Below are positions 1-8,792 of a stretch of DNA of 64,000 bases, one piece after another. The stretch's first letter is position 1. The number at the start of each line of letters is the position of its first letter. Under the pieces are notes generated by a model. The model worked only from the letters and a program-made list of their open reading frames with translations. It had not been told where the DNA came from and made no database searches. This DNA comes from Methanoculleus sp. UBA430 (GTDB taxonomy: Archaea > Halobacteriota > Methanomicrobia > Methanomicrobiales > Methanoculleaceae), in contig NZ_DAXW01000009.1 in assembly GCF_002506585.1 (NCBI RefSeq), positions 72,100 through 136,099 on the forward strand, written 5' to 3'. The translations under genes were made by a program, and so were the position numbers.

Positions 1-287
1 ACATCACGGGCACGGTCGACCCCGTCGAACATCAGGCCGACCTTGATAAAATCAGCACCTGCGTGCGCGGCACCATAGGCCGAGAGAGCCGCAGTTCCTG
101 GCTTATACTCATTGTCCCCGATAGCAGCGCTGACAGGCTTTTTACCGGCGAGGTTCTTGATCTCACGGATGATCCAGGGGAAATTCGCCCCCAGCGAACC
201 CTCTGAGGGTTTCTTCACGTCAATGATGTCAGCGGAAAGCGAGCTTCTTGCCTCCTCAATGCTGCTTGGACTGACGAGTAATTGCAT
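1..287 (-). CDS. mfnB: (5-formylfuran-3-yl)methyl phosphate synthase, N-terminal part
   Basis: This is the first 95 or so residues of MfnB; the rest lies beyond the left edge. The family makes the furan precursor of methanofuran from glyceraldehyde-3-phosphate, a TIM-barrel reaction specific to methanogens and some methylotrophs. The visible protein starts MQLLVSPSSIEEA and contains DIIDVKKPSEGSLGANFPW, the signature of this family (formerly DUF556), followed by the typical KPVSAAIGD and GADFIKVGL strands. The lysines in the DVKKP and IKVGL segments are where the Schiff-base chemistry of the family is expected. The ATG at 287 is divergent from the HisA-like gene at 332. Identification is from motif recall and looks firm. 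Confidence 0.9.
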   Translation of the reverse strand, partial: MQLLVSPSSIEEARSSLSADIIDVKKPSEGSLGANFPWIIREIKNLAGKKPVSAAIGDNEYKPGTAALSAYGAAHAGADFIKVGLMFDGVDRARD

Positions 288-331
288 AGAAATTAATGAT
301 CCTTCACCCTAATAGTGATTGCGTTGAGGAC

Positions 332-1012
332 ATGGAACTGATTCTTGCAGTCGATCTGGCAGGCGGTCTCGTGGTGCACGGAAAGTCCGGGATGCGCGCC
401 GGCTATCGGCCGCTAACCTGGGGAATTGCTCCCTCGGCCGAACCGGAAGCGTATCTCGCCGCCCTGCAGCCCCGTTTTCTCTACATTGCGGATCTCGATG
501 CTCTCCAGGGCCAAACCCCGCAGGACGACCTGGTCCGGCGTTGCGCCGCCATGGTCGAGCGGTGCTACCTCGACCGGGGCTGCCGGTCACCTGCCGAATG
601 CACGGCGGTCGAGGGAGTGACGCCGGTCGTCGGCACCGAGACGGCGGCGAGAGTGATCGAAGACCTTGCAGCATACCGGGCCGGCTACCTCAGCATCGAC
701 ATCAAAGGAGGCCGGGTGCTTCCCTGGGGCATCCGGCCGGCGGAGATGCTGGCCCGGGCATCAGGGTTCTCGTTTGAGGGATGCATCATCCTGAACATCG
801 GTGCCGTGGGAACGGAACGGGGCCTCGTCGAAAAAGACCTCGAAGAGATGCGGGCGTGCTATCCCGGCCGCCTCCTCTACGGGGGAGGAGTCGCCGGGGT
901 CGACGATATCCGTCTCCTCGCAGATACCGGGTTTGACGGGGCGATCATCGCAACCGCCGTCCACCACGGCACGGTGCCGCTCGAGTGGGTCCGGAGAGGA
1001 TACCCTTGCTGA
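332..1012 (+). CDS. HisA-related TIM-barrel protein
   Basis: A 226-residue protein related to phosphoribosylformimino-AICAR ribotide isomerase (HisA); it resembles the archaeal COG1411 group rather than true HisA. It starts MELILAVDLAGGLVVHG, where HisA has its catalytic Asp on strand 1, and contains YIADLDAL and later LLYGGGVAGVDDI, the phosphate-binding strands of the barrel. The ATG at 332 has GAGG just upstream; an in-frame ATG at 296 would add a non-homologous tail. Its end overlaps the start of tmk by a few bases, so the two are probably cotranscribed. Being divergent from mfnB suggests, without proving, a role in C1-carrier or cofactor synthesis. The substrate is unknown. Confidence 0.75.
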   Translation: MELILAVDLAGGLVVHGKSGMRAGYRPLTWGIAPSAEPEAYLAALQPRFLYIADLDALQGQTPQDDLVRRCAAMVERCYLDRGCRSPAECTAVEGVTPVVGTETAARVIEDLAAYRAGYLSIDIKGGRVLPWGIRPAEMLARASGFSFEGCIILNIGAVGTERGLVEKDLEEMRACYPGRLLYGGGVAGVDDIRLLADTGFDGAIIATAVHHGTVPLEWVRRGYPC

Positions 1013-1623
1013 TCACCATCGAGGGGATCGACGGGAGCGGCAAGAGCACGCTTCTAACCCGTCTCCGTGAGCTGCTCACCGACCTCGATCCCCTCTTCAC
1101 CCGCGAGCCCGGCGCCACCTGGGTGGGAGAATCGGTGCGGCGGGCAATCGCCGAGCGGATGGACCCGATCACCGAGGCGCTCCTCTTCTGCGCCGACCAC
1201 GCCGCGCATATCGATGGGGTGATCCGGCCCGCGCTCGACGAAGGGAGGCTCGTCATCTCCGACCGTTACGCCGACTCCCGGTTCGCCTACCAGCCGGTCG
1301 TCCTCGACGGCATCCTCCCCGACCCCCTCCTCTGGCTCCGCCGGATCCATGAAGGATGGTCGATCCGGCCCGACCGGACGTTCCTCCTGGTCCTCCCGGT
1401 CGAAGATGCCGTCTCAAGGCTCGACCCGGAGAAGAAGAGAGAGTATTTTGAGAGCGCCGGGATCCTCGCGCGGGTGCAGGAGAACTACCTGGACCTTGCG
1501 GCGGCCGATCCCGCGCGGTTTCTCATCGTCGATGCGCTGCTCGAAAAAGAGGAGGTCGCGGAGTTCATCGCCGACGAGATCAGGACGAGTGTCCGATCGT
1601 CACGACCACGTCCCCGAGCGTGA
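1006..1623 (+). CDS. tmk: dTMP kinase
   Basis: Thymidylate kinase, about 205 residues, phosphorylating dTMP to dTDP for DNA synthesis. The N-terminus reads LITIEGIDGSGKST, combining the Walker A P-loop with the family's EGxDGxGKST signature. DRYADSRFAYQ follows near residue 85 (the DRY/S motif of the nucleotide-binding site). I chose the TTG at 1006 because GGAGAGGA lies 6-7 bases upstream and the protein then begins exactly at the conserved strand; a GTG at 985 would add seven residues. It overlaps the end of the HisA-like gene. Its last 44 bases overlap the 3' end of valS on the other strand. Confidence 0.9.
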   Translation: MLITIEGIDGSGKSTLLTRLRELLTDLDPLFTREPGATWVGESVRRAIAERMDPITEALLFCADHAAHIDGVIRPALDEGRLVISDRYADSRFAYQPVVLDGILPDPLLWLRRIHEGWSIRPDRTFLLVLPVEDAVSRLDPEKKREYFESAGILARVQENYLDLAAADPARFLIVDALLEKEEVAEFIADEIRTSVRSSRPRPRA

Positions 1624-4171
1624 GGACGTCCACCTCTTCTCCCGCCACCCGGTAGGCGACCTTCGGCGTGAAAGAGCCGGCCGGGACCGGGATCTCCTCG
1701 CCGTTGACGGTGACGGTCGACGGCGGGTTCTTGAGTTGTTCCGGCGAGAGGGCCTCCACGGCCTCCATGAACCCACGGGCCTGCTTGCGTAACGCCGGCC
1801 CGATGATCGCCATGTTGAAGTTCACGCCGCTCACGACCTCTTCGAGCCGGGGCGTCCCGACGCTCCACTGGACTTCGCCGGCGAGCGCTCGCCCGGCGTC
1901 GCCGGCGTCGTCGACCGGCTCCGGCGCGTAGATCGTCACGTGACCGAGCGGCGCGTTCAGGGCCATGCCCTTATCGTGCTTGTAGCGCCGGAGTTCGGCG
2001 ACCGTCTTCACGAGGAGGTCGCCGTGGCGCCGCGCCGTATCGTCGGCATACGCAAACTCGGGCCAGGTCTCGCCGTGCACGCTCCTCCCGGTCAGGTTGT
2101 GGTAGCACTCCTCCGCAAAGTGCGGGATGATCGGCGCGAGGAGACGACAGAGGACGTCCATGGTCGTCGCGAGGGCGCTGCAGGCGCTCGCCCGGCTCCT
2201 CTCGTCCGTATACAGGCGGCCCTTCACGATCTCGACGTAGTCGGCGGCGAGCGTGTTCCAGGCAAACTCCCGGATCGTCCTGAGCGCCCGGTCGAACTGG
2301 TAGCCCTCCATCGCGGCGGTGACCTCCGCGACGGTATCGGAGAGCCGGACGAGCAGCCACCGGTCGGTGAGCTCCGTCACCGGCGCCGCGTTCTCCGTCT
2401 CGGCGTCCAGGTGCCCCATAACGAACCGAAAGATGTTCCAGAGTTTGGTCTGGAACCGGGACGCGGCAATGACGTCGTTCCAGTTGAACATGATGTCCGA
2501 GCCGGTTGCGGCACCCCCGGCACCCCACTGCCGGAGCGCGTCGGCGCCGTACTGCCCGACGATCTCTTCGGGGGCGATGATATTGCTCCTGCTCTTGCTC
2601 ATCTTGAACCCGTCTTCCCCGAGCACCATGCCGTTGACCAGGATCTGGTCCCAGGGTTGGCTGCCGACGAGTGCCTTCGCCCGGAGGATCGTATAGAACG
2701 CCCACGTCCGTATGATATCGTGACCCTGGGGTCGGATCTGCGCCGGGAAGAGCGGGGGCTTGTTGGTCCCGTCCCACCCGGTGACATGGAGCACCGATAT
2801 CGACGAGTCCATCCAGGTGTCGAGAACGTCTTTTTCGCCGATGAACTCTGATGCGCCGCACTTCGGGCAGGGGGTTTTCGGCTTATCGACGGTCGGGTCG
2901 ATCGGGAGGTCCGCCTCGTCGGGGATGACCGTCTCACCGCAGGCGGCACAGAACCAGACCGGGATCGGGGTCGCGAAGATCCGCTGCCGGGAGATGCACC
3001 AGTCCCACTCCATCGAGTTCGCCCAGTTCTCAAGCCGGGTGAACATATGCTCCGGCGTCCAGGATATCTTCCGGGCCGACTCCAGGATCTCGTCCTGATG
3101 GACCTTCACGAACCACTGGCGCTCCGAGAGGATCTCGATCGGGGTCTTGCATCGCCAGCAGGTTCCCACCCGCTGTTCGAGTTCCTCCTGCCGCTTCAGG
3201 ATCCCCGCTTCTTGCATGTCGCGGAGGATCGCCGTCCTGCACTCCTCCGACGACATTCCCGCGTAGGGGGCCGCGGTCGCGGTCATAATGCCCTGCCGGT
3301 CGATCGCCTTCCGGAGTTCCAGGTCGTGCTCCTTCCACCAGTAGACGTCCGTCTTGTCCCCGAACGTACAGATCATCACCGCACCGCTGCCGAAACCCGG
3401 ATCGACCACAGCATCCTCGATGACCGGCACCTCGTGCTTGAAGATCGGGACCACGAGTTTCTTCCCCTTCAACCCATGGTACCGCTCGTCGTCGGGGTGA
3501 ACCGCCACTGCAACGCAGGCCGCGAGCAGTTCGGGTCGGGTGGTGGCGATCTCGACGCCGTCGAAGTCGAAGTAGTTGAGCGTGGTCGTGCGAGGGACGT
3601 AATTAACCTCGGCAAACGCGATGGCCGTCTCGCACCGGGTGCAGAAGTTTACGGGATGCTCGCTCTGGTATATGTCGCCGGCGTTGAGCATCTTCAGGAA
3701 CGACGCCTGGGTCTTTTTGTAGTATTCCGGGAGCATGGTGATGTACTCGTGGCTCCAGTCAGTGGAGAACCCGAGCCGCCGCATGGTCGCCCGCATCTTC
3801 TCGATGTTGCCGATCGTGAGGTCGCGGCACATCTCCCGGAACTTCTCCCGCGATACATCGTTCTTGGTGATCCCGTAGGTCTCCTCGACCTTCACCTCGG
3901 TGGGAAGGCCGTGGCAGTCCCATCCCTGGGGGAACATGACGTTGTAGCCGCGCATACGCTTGTACCGCGCGATAAAGTCGATGTAGCACCAGTTCAATGC
4001 GTTGCCGATATGGAAGTTACCGGTGGGATACGGCGGCGGCGTATCGATGATGAACCGGGGTTTTTGCGAGTCGGGATCGAAATAGTTCTCCTCATCCCGC
4101 CAGGTGCTCTGCCAGCGCCTCTCCACTTCTTCGATATCGTAGTTTTTAGGTAGTTGATGTGACGGCGACAT
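1580..4171 (-). CDS. valS: valyl-tRNA synthetase
   Basis: Class Ia aminoacyl-tRNA synthetase of 863 residues that charges tRNA-Val. The N-terminal PPPYPTGNFHIGNAL contains the HIGH-type motif as HIGN (residues 54-57), and DGFKMSKSRSN near residue 520 is the KMSKS loop. Between them are the CP1 editing domain and Cys pairs (CTRCET, CWRCKT, CAACGE, CPKCGAS) typical of archaeal ValRS zinc modules. The C-terminal half carries the anticodon-binding helical domain and a short tail without a long coiled coil. It is convergent with tmk. A TATA-like sequence lies about 35 bases upstream of the ATG. Confidence 0.97.
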   Translation of the reverse strand: MSPSHQLPKNYDIEEVERRWQSTWRDEENYFDPDSQKPRFIIDTPPPYPTGNFHIGNALNWCYIDFIARYKRMRGYNVMFPQGWDCHGLPTEVKVEETYGITKNDVSREKFREMCRDLTIGNIEKMRATMRRLGFSTDWSHEYITMLPEYYKKTQASFLKMLNAGDIYQSEHPVNFCTRCETAIAFAEVNYVPRTTTLNYFDFDGVEIATTRPELLAACVAVAVHPDDERYHGLKGKKLVVPIFKHEVPVIEDAVVDPGFGSGAVMICTFGDKTDVYWWKEHDLELRKAIDRQGIMTATAAPYAGMSSEECRTAILRDMQEAGILKRQEELEQRVGTCWRCKTPIEILSERQWFVKVHQDEILESARKISWTPEHMFTRLENWANSMEWDWCISRQRIFATPIPVWFCAACGETVIPDEADLPIDPTVDKPKTPCPKCGASEFIGEKDVLDTWMDSSISVLHVTGWDGTNKPPLFPAQIRPQGHDIIRTWAFYTILRAKALVGSQPWDQILVNGMVLGEDGFKMSKSRSNIIAPEEIVGQYGADALRQWGAGGAATGSDIMFNWNDVIAASRFQTKLWNIFRFVMGHLDAETENAAPVTELTDRWLLVRLSDTVAEVTAAMEGYQFDRALRTIREFAWNTLAADYVEIVKGRLYTDERSRASACSALATTMDVLCRLLAPIIPHFAEECYHNLTGRSVHGETWPEFAYADDTARRHGDLLVKTVAELRRYKHDKGMALNAPLGHVTIYAPEPVDDAGDAGRALAGEVQWSVGTPRLEEVVSGVNFNMAIIGPALRKQARGFMEAVEALSPEQLKNPPSTVTVNGEEIPVPAGSFTPKVAYRVAGEEVDVLTLGDVVVTIGHSS

Positions 4172-4203
4172 TTTCAGCGTATGATCTCTCTCTTTCCAGT
4201 GAA

Positions 4204-4210
4204 ATATATT
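4204..4210 (-). promoter_or_regulatory. TATA-like box upstream of valS
   Basis: On the minus strand the sequence reads AACAATATATTTC, centred about 35 bases before the valS ATG at 4171. This is a typical archaeal TATA element and would place transcription start roughly 10 bases before the start codon. Confidence 0.5.
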
Positions 4211-4366
4211 GTTCCACGAGGCTTTGGCCCTGCGGTTACCCGTGCCGGGCGCGGGTCTGCCGCCCCGGATCGCGACCTGCCCGAACGTTCACCGTCAGGG
4301 AGCTCCGGCGAACGTCCGGGCGTTCGACCCTAAAGGCTTTCCCCTGCACGGCCAAATTGTATGTGA

Positions 4367-5563
4367 ATGACAAAGCCGCTGGGGTTGGTTCTGGCATCGG
4401 TGCTCACCCTCGCCTTTATAGCCCTTGCCCCCCTGCTCCAGCCGGCATGGCTGCTCACTCTCTTCCTCATCCCGTTCTCGCTCGTTCTCTTTCTTATCCG
4501 GGATACCCGGTATGTGTCACTCTCGATCCTCGCGCTTGCCGTGCTCTACGGGTTCGGCTGGCTCTCGACATTCGTCTTCACCTGCACGCTCGGCATCGTC
4601 GTGATCGGCGAGCTGGCGTTTCGCCTTACCGGAAGGAGACAGACATCCTACCTTCACCACCTGATTGCCGCCATCGGCGTTTCGCTTGCGGTGATGCTCT
4701 ACCTCGGGTATACCGCGCCGCTTGTCGTCGTTATGGGGGTGGTCGCCGCGGTGCTGCTCCGGGCGGCTCTCCGGGGCCGGGACGACGCCCTGATGATCGA
4801 GGCGCTCGGTGTGGCGATGACGATGTTCCTCTTCGAGGAACTCAACTTTAAAGTCGACCTGATCATCCTCGTCGCCGCGGCCCTCATCGGATTCGGGTTC
4901 GGCTACACCGCCTACCGGTTCCGGGTGGCCGACATCAGCGGCCTCTTCTCGGGCGCCATGATCGGCATCATCCTCATCGTCTTCGCGGACGTCCGGTGGT
5001 TCCTGATCATGCTCACGTTCTTCATCATCGGCGCCGGGGCTACCCGGTACCGCTACGGCGATAAGAAGAGGCTCGGGGTCGCCCAGGAGCACGGGGGCGT
5101 GCGCGGCTACTTTAACGTCTTTGCAAACGGCCTCGTAGCAACCGGCGCCGCCATCCTCTTCGGGGTAACGGGGCACCCGGCCTTCGTGGCGCTCTACATG
5201 GGGAGCGTCGCCTCCGCCGCCGCCGATACCGCCGCAAGCGAGATCGGGGTCACGGGGAAGACGCCGTACCTGATCACGACGCTCCGGCCGGTCCCCCGCG
5301 GAACGAACGGCGGGGTGACCCTGCGGGGCGAGGCGGCCGCCGTCATCGCGTCCGTCATCGTCGCCGGCGCCGCCTGGGTGATGGGTGTCGCCGATCCCTG
5401 GATGGTCGTCGTCACGGTCATCGCCGGCTTCATCGGCACCAACGTCGACAGCCTCGTGGGTGCAACGCTCGAGAACAGTGGCAGGATCGGGAATTCCGGC
5501 ACGAACCTGACCGCCACGTTCTTCGGCGGGGTCGCGGGGATGCTGCTCTATATGCTACGGTGA
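4367..5563 (+). CDS. DUF92 family integral membrane protein
   Basis: A 398-residue polytopic membrane protein with about ten hydrophobic segments. The C-terminal half carries the DUF92/TMEM19 hallmark run: GGVRGYFNVFANGL, then SVASAAADTAASEIGV, then RPVPRGTNGGVTLRGE, and NVDSLVGATLE near the end. Plant VTE6 of this family acts as a phytyl-phosphate kinase, so a prenyl-phosphate role is possible in an archaeon that makes isoprenoid lipids. That function is inferred from the family and not shown here. The N-terminal 150 residues are an extra hydrophobic domain seen in archaeal members. It starts at an ATG with only a weak upstream purine stretch and appears monocistronic, ending before a T-rich stretch near 5587. 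Confidence 0.8.
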   Translation: MTKPLGLVLASVLTLAFIALAPLLQPAWLLTLFLIPFSLVLFLIRDTRYVSLSILALAVLYGFGWLSTFVFTCTLGIVVIGELAFRLTGRRQTSYLHHLIAAIGVSLAVMLYLGYTAPLVVVMGVVAAVLLRAALRGRDDALMIEALGVAMTMFLFEELNFKVDLIILVAAALIGFGFGYTAYRFRVADISGLFSGAMIGIILIVFADVRWFLIMLTFFIIGAGATRYRYGDKKRLGVAQEHGGVRGYFNVFANGLVATGAAILFGVTGHPAFVALYMGSVASAAADTAASEIGVTGKTPYLITTLRPVPRGTNGGVTLRGEAAAVIASVIVAGAAWVMGVADPWMVVVTVIAGFIGTNVDSLVGATLENSGRIGNSGTNLTATFFGGVAGMLLYMLR

Positions 5564-5893
5564 GGGGGGGGCGGGCTCCGCTACGCTTTTTTGGGACCGG
5601 TATAGGCACCCATCGAAGGCACAGGCTTAGTTAGATCAAAATCATTACGCTGAATCCGGAATAGTGTGCAAGTATGCCGGACCGGGTGCTTTCCCGGGAC
5701 TTGTCCCGGTATACTGGACCAGGGGAGTATCGCCGCGCGGGGATAGACCGGGAGGGGCAAGGCGAAACTCAAGACGACCACGTGTCTTGTGTTGTGAGAG
5801 GCCGGAGGCTTCCGAGTTGTACAGCCTGGCGGGAACCAATGCCCGGGGCGTGGTGACTGCTCCCCCGACTGAAGTCGGGGGCATCTTGGGACG
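5564..5893. other. intergenic gap between the DUF92 gene and tnpB
   Basis: No gene is visible here. A run of T at about 5587-5592 may terminate the DUF92 transcript. The central part (5696-5823) is rich in short inverted repeats, for example CCGGGAC/GTCCCGG at 5694-5709, and resembles the gap at 33625-33924. The right part holds the terminal hairpin of the tnpB element. Confidence 0.6.
5696..5823 (+). repeat. structured intergenic element, copy A
   Basis: This stretch shares a colinear set of motifs with 33745-33858: GGGAC, then CCCGGTA, TGGACC, GCAAG(G)CGAA, GTTGyGA, CCGGAG and GTACA, in the same order and over a similar length (128 versus 114 bases). The first 25 positions match at 19. The similarity was found by eye; the strand is arbitrary. 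It could be a small structured RNA, the remnant of a mobile element, or part of the tnpB element's flank. Confidence 0.35.
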
Positions 5894-5920
5894 TTACCCC
5901 TGAGATTGCAGTCCCAATCT
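5853..5920 (-). ncRNA. candidate omega RNA scaffold of the tnpB element
   Basis: In characterised IS200/IS605 elements the right end and the 3' end of tnpB encode the guide RNA of TnpB, with the guide lying just outside the element. The hairpin at 5862-5881 and the following AGTCAC match the usual right-end layout. The guide would then be read on the minus strand from about 5852 downward. This is inferred from position only; the true 5' boundary is unknown. Confidence 0.35.
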
Positions 5921-6987
5921 CATAATATTGATCGCCGCGTTCTGGTCGCGATCCATCACCAACCCGCAATGCGGGCAGGAATGGACGCGATCGGAAAGAG
6001 TCTTGGCGACGATCATCCCACATCTGGAGCACATCTGAGACGTGTTTCTGGGGTTGACCAGGATCACGCGTGAGCCAGCATCCTCCGCTTTGCTCTCTGT
6101 GATCGTGATGAACATATTCCAGGCGACATCGGCTATGCTTTTTGCCAGATGATGGTTCTTCTGCATGGTTGTGATATTCAGTTCCTCGAACACAATTGTA
6201 CCAAACCGATTCACCACCTTCCGGGAGGTTTGGTGAGCAAAATTGAGCCGTCTGTTGGCGATCCGTTCATGGACGTGTGCGACGATCTTCCGGGCCTTCT
6301 TCCGTTCAGGAGTGCCCTTCTCTGCCTTCGAGAGTTTCCTCTGCGCCTTGGCGAGATCTTTCTCGTCGGTACGGAAGAACCGGGGGTTTTCAATCTTCTC
6401 CCCGTTGGAGAGGGTGGCGAAGGACTCCAGACCGACATCGATCCCGACTGTGGTCTCCTTCTGTGGGAGAGGAGAGGGATCGTACTCGACCGAGAAACAG
6501 GCATACCACTTTCCGGTCGAAGACCGCCGGATCGTGAGGGTCTTGATCGTCCCTTCAACCGGACGGTGGAGGACAATCCTCACGTCTCCGATCTTCGAGA
6601 GATGGAGACGATCTCCCTCAAGTTTGAACCCGGACTGTTTGTACGTGATACTGTCGTATCGTCCCTTCCCCTTGAACCGAGGATATCCGGGGTTCTCCCC
6701 TGCTTTTACGCGCCTGAAAAACGATTTGAAGGCAAGATCCACCCGAACCTGAACGTTCTGGAGAACCTGAGAATGAACCCGATTCAGATCGGATCGTTCC
6801 TTCTTCCACTGTGTCAGGATCTTGTTGGTTTCGTAGAGAGAGAGAGAGAATGCTGCTCCTGCTCCCATGCGTTCTTTCGCAATGCGAGCGTATCGTTATA
6901 GACCCACCGACAGATCTCAAGCGTCTGCTCAAGCAGAGTCGTCTGAGACTTTGAGGGATAGAGTCGATATCGACATGCCTTACGCAT
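5894..6987 (-). pseudogene. tnpB: RNA-guided nuclease TnpB, frameshifted
   Basis: Two frames together encode one TnpB. The first (from the ATG at 6987; an in-frame ATG at 7005 also exists) gives MRKACRYRLYPSKSQTTLLEQ and the family's N-terminal helix. The second continues with YETNKILTQWKKER to the end at 5894. The frame changes inside a (CT)7 tract at 6835-6848; a (CT)6 tract would join them as HSLSLYETNK. The nuclease core is intact: GIDVG (RuvC-I Asp), FEELN (RuvC-II Glu), the CSRCG/CPHCG zinc ribbon and DRDQNAA (RuvC-III Asp). It is either a recent pseudogene, a slippage-switched gene, or a sequencing slip in the repeat. Confidence 0.75.
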
Positions 6988-7156
6988 TATAGTTTTATAC
7001 GCCACGGTGCGTAATATGATTATCGATGGACGGCATTCATCCCCTCACTAAAGTGGGGGGCCTTCTGCCTGTTTTCTTCGTAAACAGGATGTCGAGAGAC
7101 TTTAACCGCCCGAACCGGGCACGAGAAAAAAAGGATTTGATGCCGATCCTGTCACA

Positions 7157-7987
7157 TCAGTACTTATACCACCGGCCCTTCTCGTCGTACTCGCCCTGCG
7201 GCATGCGCGCCCCGTCGGCGACATGGTTGCGGAAGAAGCTTGCTTTGTAGGCGTAGAGGAAGGCCGAGTAGACGGCGATAACCACCGCATAGACGGCCGC
7301 GGTGATCCAGATCCCTTCTGTCCCGATGAGAGCGAGGATATCCTCGGGCATCACCGTCTGGAGTTCAGTCTGGTTCATCAGGGTGAGCGGCTCGAGTTTG
7401 CCGACGAGCAGCGCGGTCCAGGCAAAGAGAGCCGCGAGTCCGAGCACTATCGCGACGACGATGTTGGCCAGGTAGAAGACGAGGACGCTGCCGAGGTTGT
7501 TCATGACGAACTCGATGCTTCGCCGGATCGACTCAAAGACGGTTGTCTCCTCAAAGACCGCCACGGTGTCGTAGAAGAACGTGAAGAAGACGATCGAGAC
7601 GAGCACTCCGAAGAGGAGCGGCGTCATGCCTGCTGCGGCACCGGCCCCGAGGAGCGCGAGCGGGACGGCGAGTAGAAAGACCGTCAGGACCGCTGCAAAG
7701 AAGATGATCATCGTGGGCAGGAGTATTCTGAAGTAGTAGGTCTTCCCCGATTGTACGAACTCCCCGATGGAGAACGCCTCCCCCTTGACCGTGCCGTAGA
7801 CCCCGCCGGCCAGGAACGGCACCACGAGGACCTGCAGGAGCGCAAGCGGTTCGCTGTAGAAGGCCCCGCCGTAGACGGGGACCAGGATGTCGAGGACCGC
7901 GAGAGCGCCCATAACAAGGCCAATCAGCCAGAGGACAGAGTGCTGCCGGAGGAGTCCGGTGGCGCCCTTGAGCGAGTTGAGGGACAT
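7157..7987 (-). CDS. membrane protein of unknown function
   Basis: A 276-residue protein with about six hydrophobic segments and a charged C-terminal tail ending in GEYDEKGRWYKY. The layout resembles the DUF4013/DUF7847-type archaeal membrane proteins (a repeated pattern of paired helices, with FEETTVFESIRRSIEFVMNN before the fourth segment), but no catalytic motif is visible. It begins three bases after the gene at 7991-8581 and is probably translated from the same transcript. No function can be assigned. Confidence 0.6.
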   Translation of the reverse strand: MSLNSLKGATGLLRQHSVLWLIGLVMGALAVLDILVPVYGGAFYSEPLALLQVLVVPFLAGGVYGTVKGEAFSIGEFVQSGKTYYFRILLPTMIIFFAAVLTVFLLAVPLALLGAGAAAGMTPLLFGVLVSIVFFTFFYDTVAVFEETTVFESIRRSIEFVMNNLGSVLVFYLANIVVAIVLGLAALFAWTALLVGKLEPLTLMNQTELQTVMPEDILALIGTEGIWITAAVYAVVIAVYSAFLYAYKASFFRNHVADGARMPQGEYDEKGRWYKY

Positions 7988-7990
7988 GTA

Positions 7991-8581
7991 TCACCGAACT
8001 CTCGGCATGGCGACGATCTCGCGCACCTGCAGGTCAAAGAACGTCGCGGTATGCGCCGGTCGAATGACGCAGACGGTATCGGCACCGCTTGCAGTGCCCC
8101 CCACCGCGATCACCTCTTCATCGACGCCGACCGCACCCTGGTCCGCGGCGATGAGGACGCATTCCACCGCGACCTTCAGGCCGACCGCAACGACGCGCCG
8201 CAACGCCTCGGCTACCGCCTCGGTGCGGGAACTCCCGCCGAGTTTCGGCGAGCGGGAGATCGCGCGCTCGAGCCCGGAGAGAGCGTGCGTGCCGGTGACG
8301 ATCGTCGCGCCCGCCGCCCGGAGGAGCCCGGCTGCCTCCTCCGAAAACTCCCACTCGCCGGGTTTTGAGAAACCGACCACGTGGGTGACGACGACCAGGT
8401 GAAGATCCGTATCCTTCATGGCTTCCAGGAAGGTGAGCGCCGTCCAACCGCTGGTGCTCGCGACCACGATCTTCCGGATGCCGAGCTCCCGCGCCCGCTC
8501 GACGGCGAACCTGGCGGCGTCGGGGGTGTTCTCCGCCCCGGGGGCATCGAAATAGTAGGTGTTTCGGGTTACGAAGCCCAT
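7991..8581 (-). CDS. pyruvate kinase C-terminal-domain-like protein
   Basis: A 196-residue protein resembling the alpha/beta C-terminal domain of pyruvate kinase without the catalytic barrel. It reads FAVERARELGIRKIVVASTSGWTA, then HLVVVTHVVGF and GATIVTGTHALSGLERA, a Rossmann-like pattern seen in stand-alone archaeal proteins of this kind. There is no active-site motif of pyruvate kinase, so it is probably a ligand-binding protein. It is the first gene of a two-gene unit with the membrane protein that follows. The start ATG at 8581 is preceded by GGAGATAAC at a rather long distance. Confidence 0.6.
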   Translation of the reverse strand: MGFVTRNTYYFDAPGAENTPDAARFAVERARELGIRKIVVASTSGWTALTFLEAMKDTDLHLVVVTHVVGFSKPGEWEFSEEAAGLLRAAGATIVTGTHALSGLERAISRSPKLGGSSRTEAVAEALRRVVAVGLKVAVECVLIAADQGAVGVDEEVIAVGGTASGADTVCVIRPAHTATFFDLQVREIVAMPRVR

Positions 8582-8792
8582 GCAATCATGTTATCTCCGC
8601 TTCGTATTGAATCCCCCGTTTCGGCGGTACCGGCGATTTCCGGCATAACCAGCCTGCTCCGGAGATAGAGGCGGCGTCCCGGCGGCAAGTTCAACCGCGC
8701 GACCCGGCCCGCGCTGCCGCCGGAGAAAGAAGATAAATGGTGCATGACCCAATACTACATTCAAGCCTAACGGGGCGGTATAGGAGTTTCTC

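Larger units (their letters stand above)
5853..7066 (-). mobile_element. IS200/IS605-family element with tnpB only
   Basis: The element is bounded by two GC-rich hairpins typical of this family. Downstream of tnpB is CCCCCGACT-GAAGTCGGGGG at 5862-5881, followed on the minus strand by AGCAGTCAC. Upstream is CCCCTCACT-AA-AGTGGGG at 7041-7060, followed by ATGAATGCCGTCC. No tnpA is present, so it could only move with help from another element. The exact ends are estimates from the hairpin positions. Members insert without target duplications, so none is expected. Confidence 0.7.

Noticed and set aside
5853..7066. CRISPR-Cas12-like locus
   Set aside because: The nuclease is a compact TnpB with IS-type end hairpins; there is no repeat-spacer array or adaptation gene.
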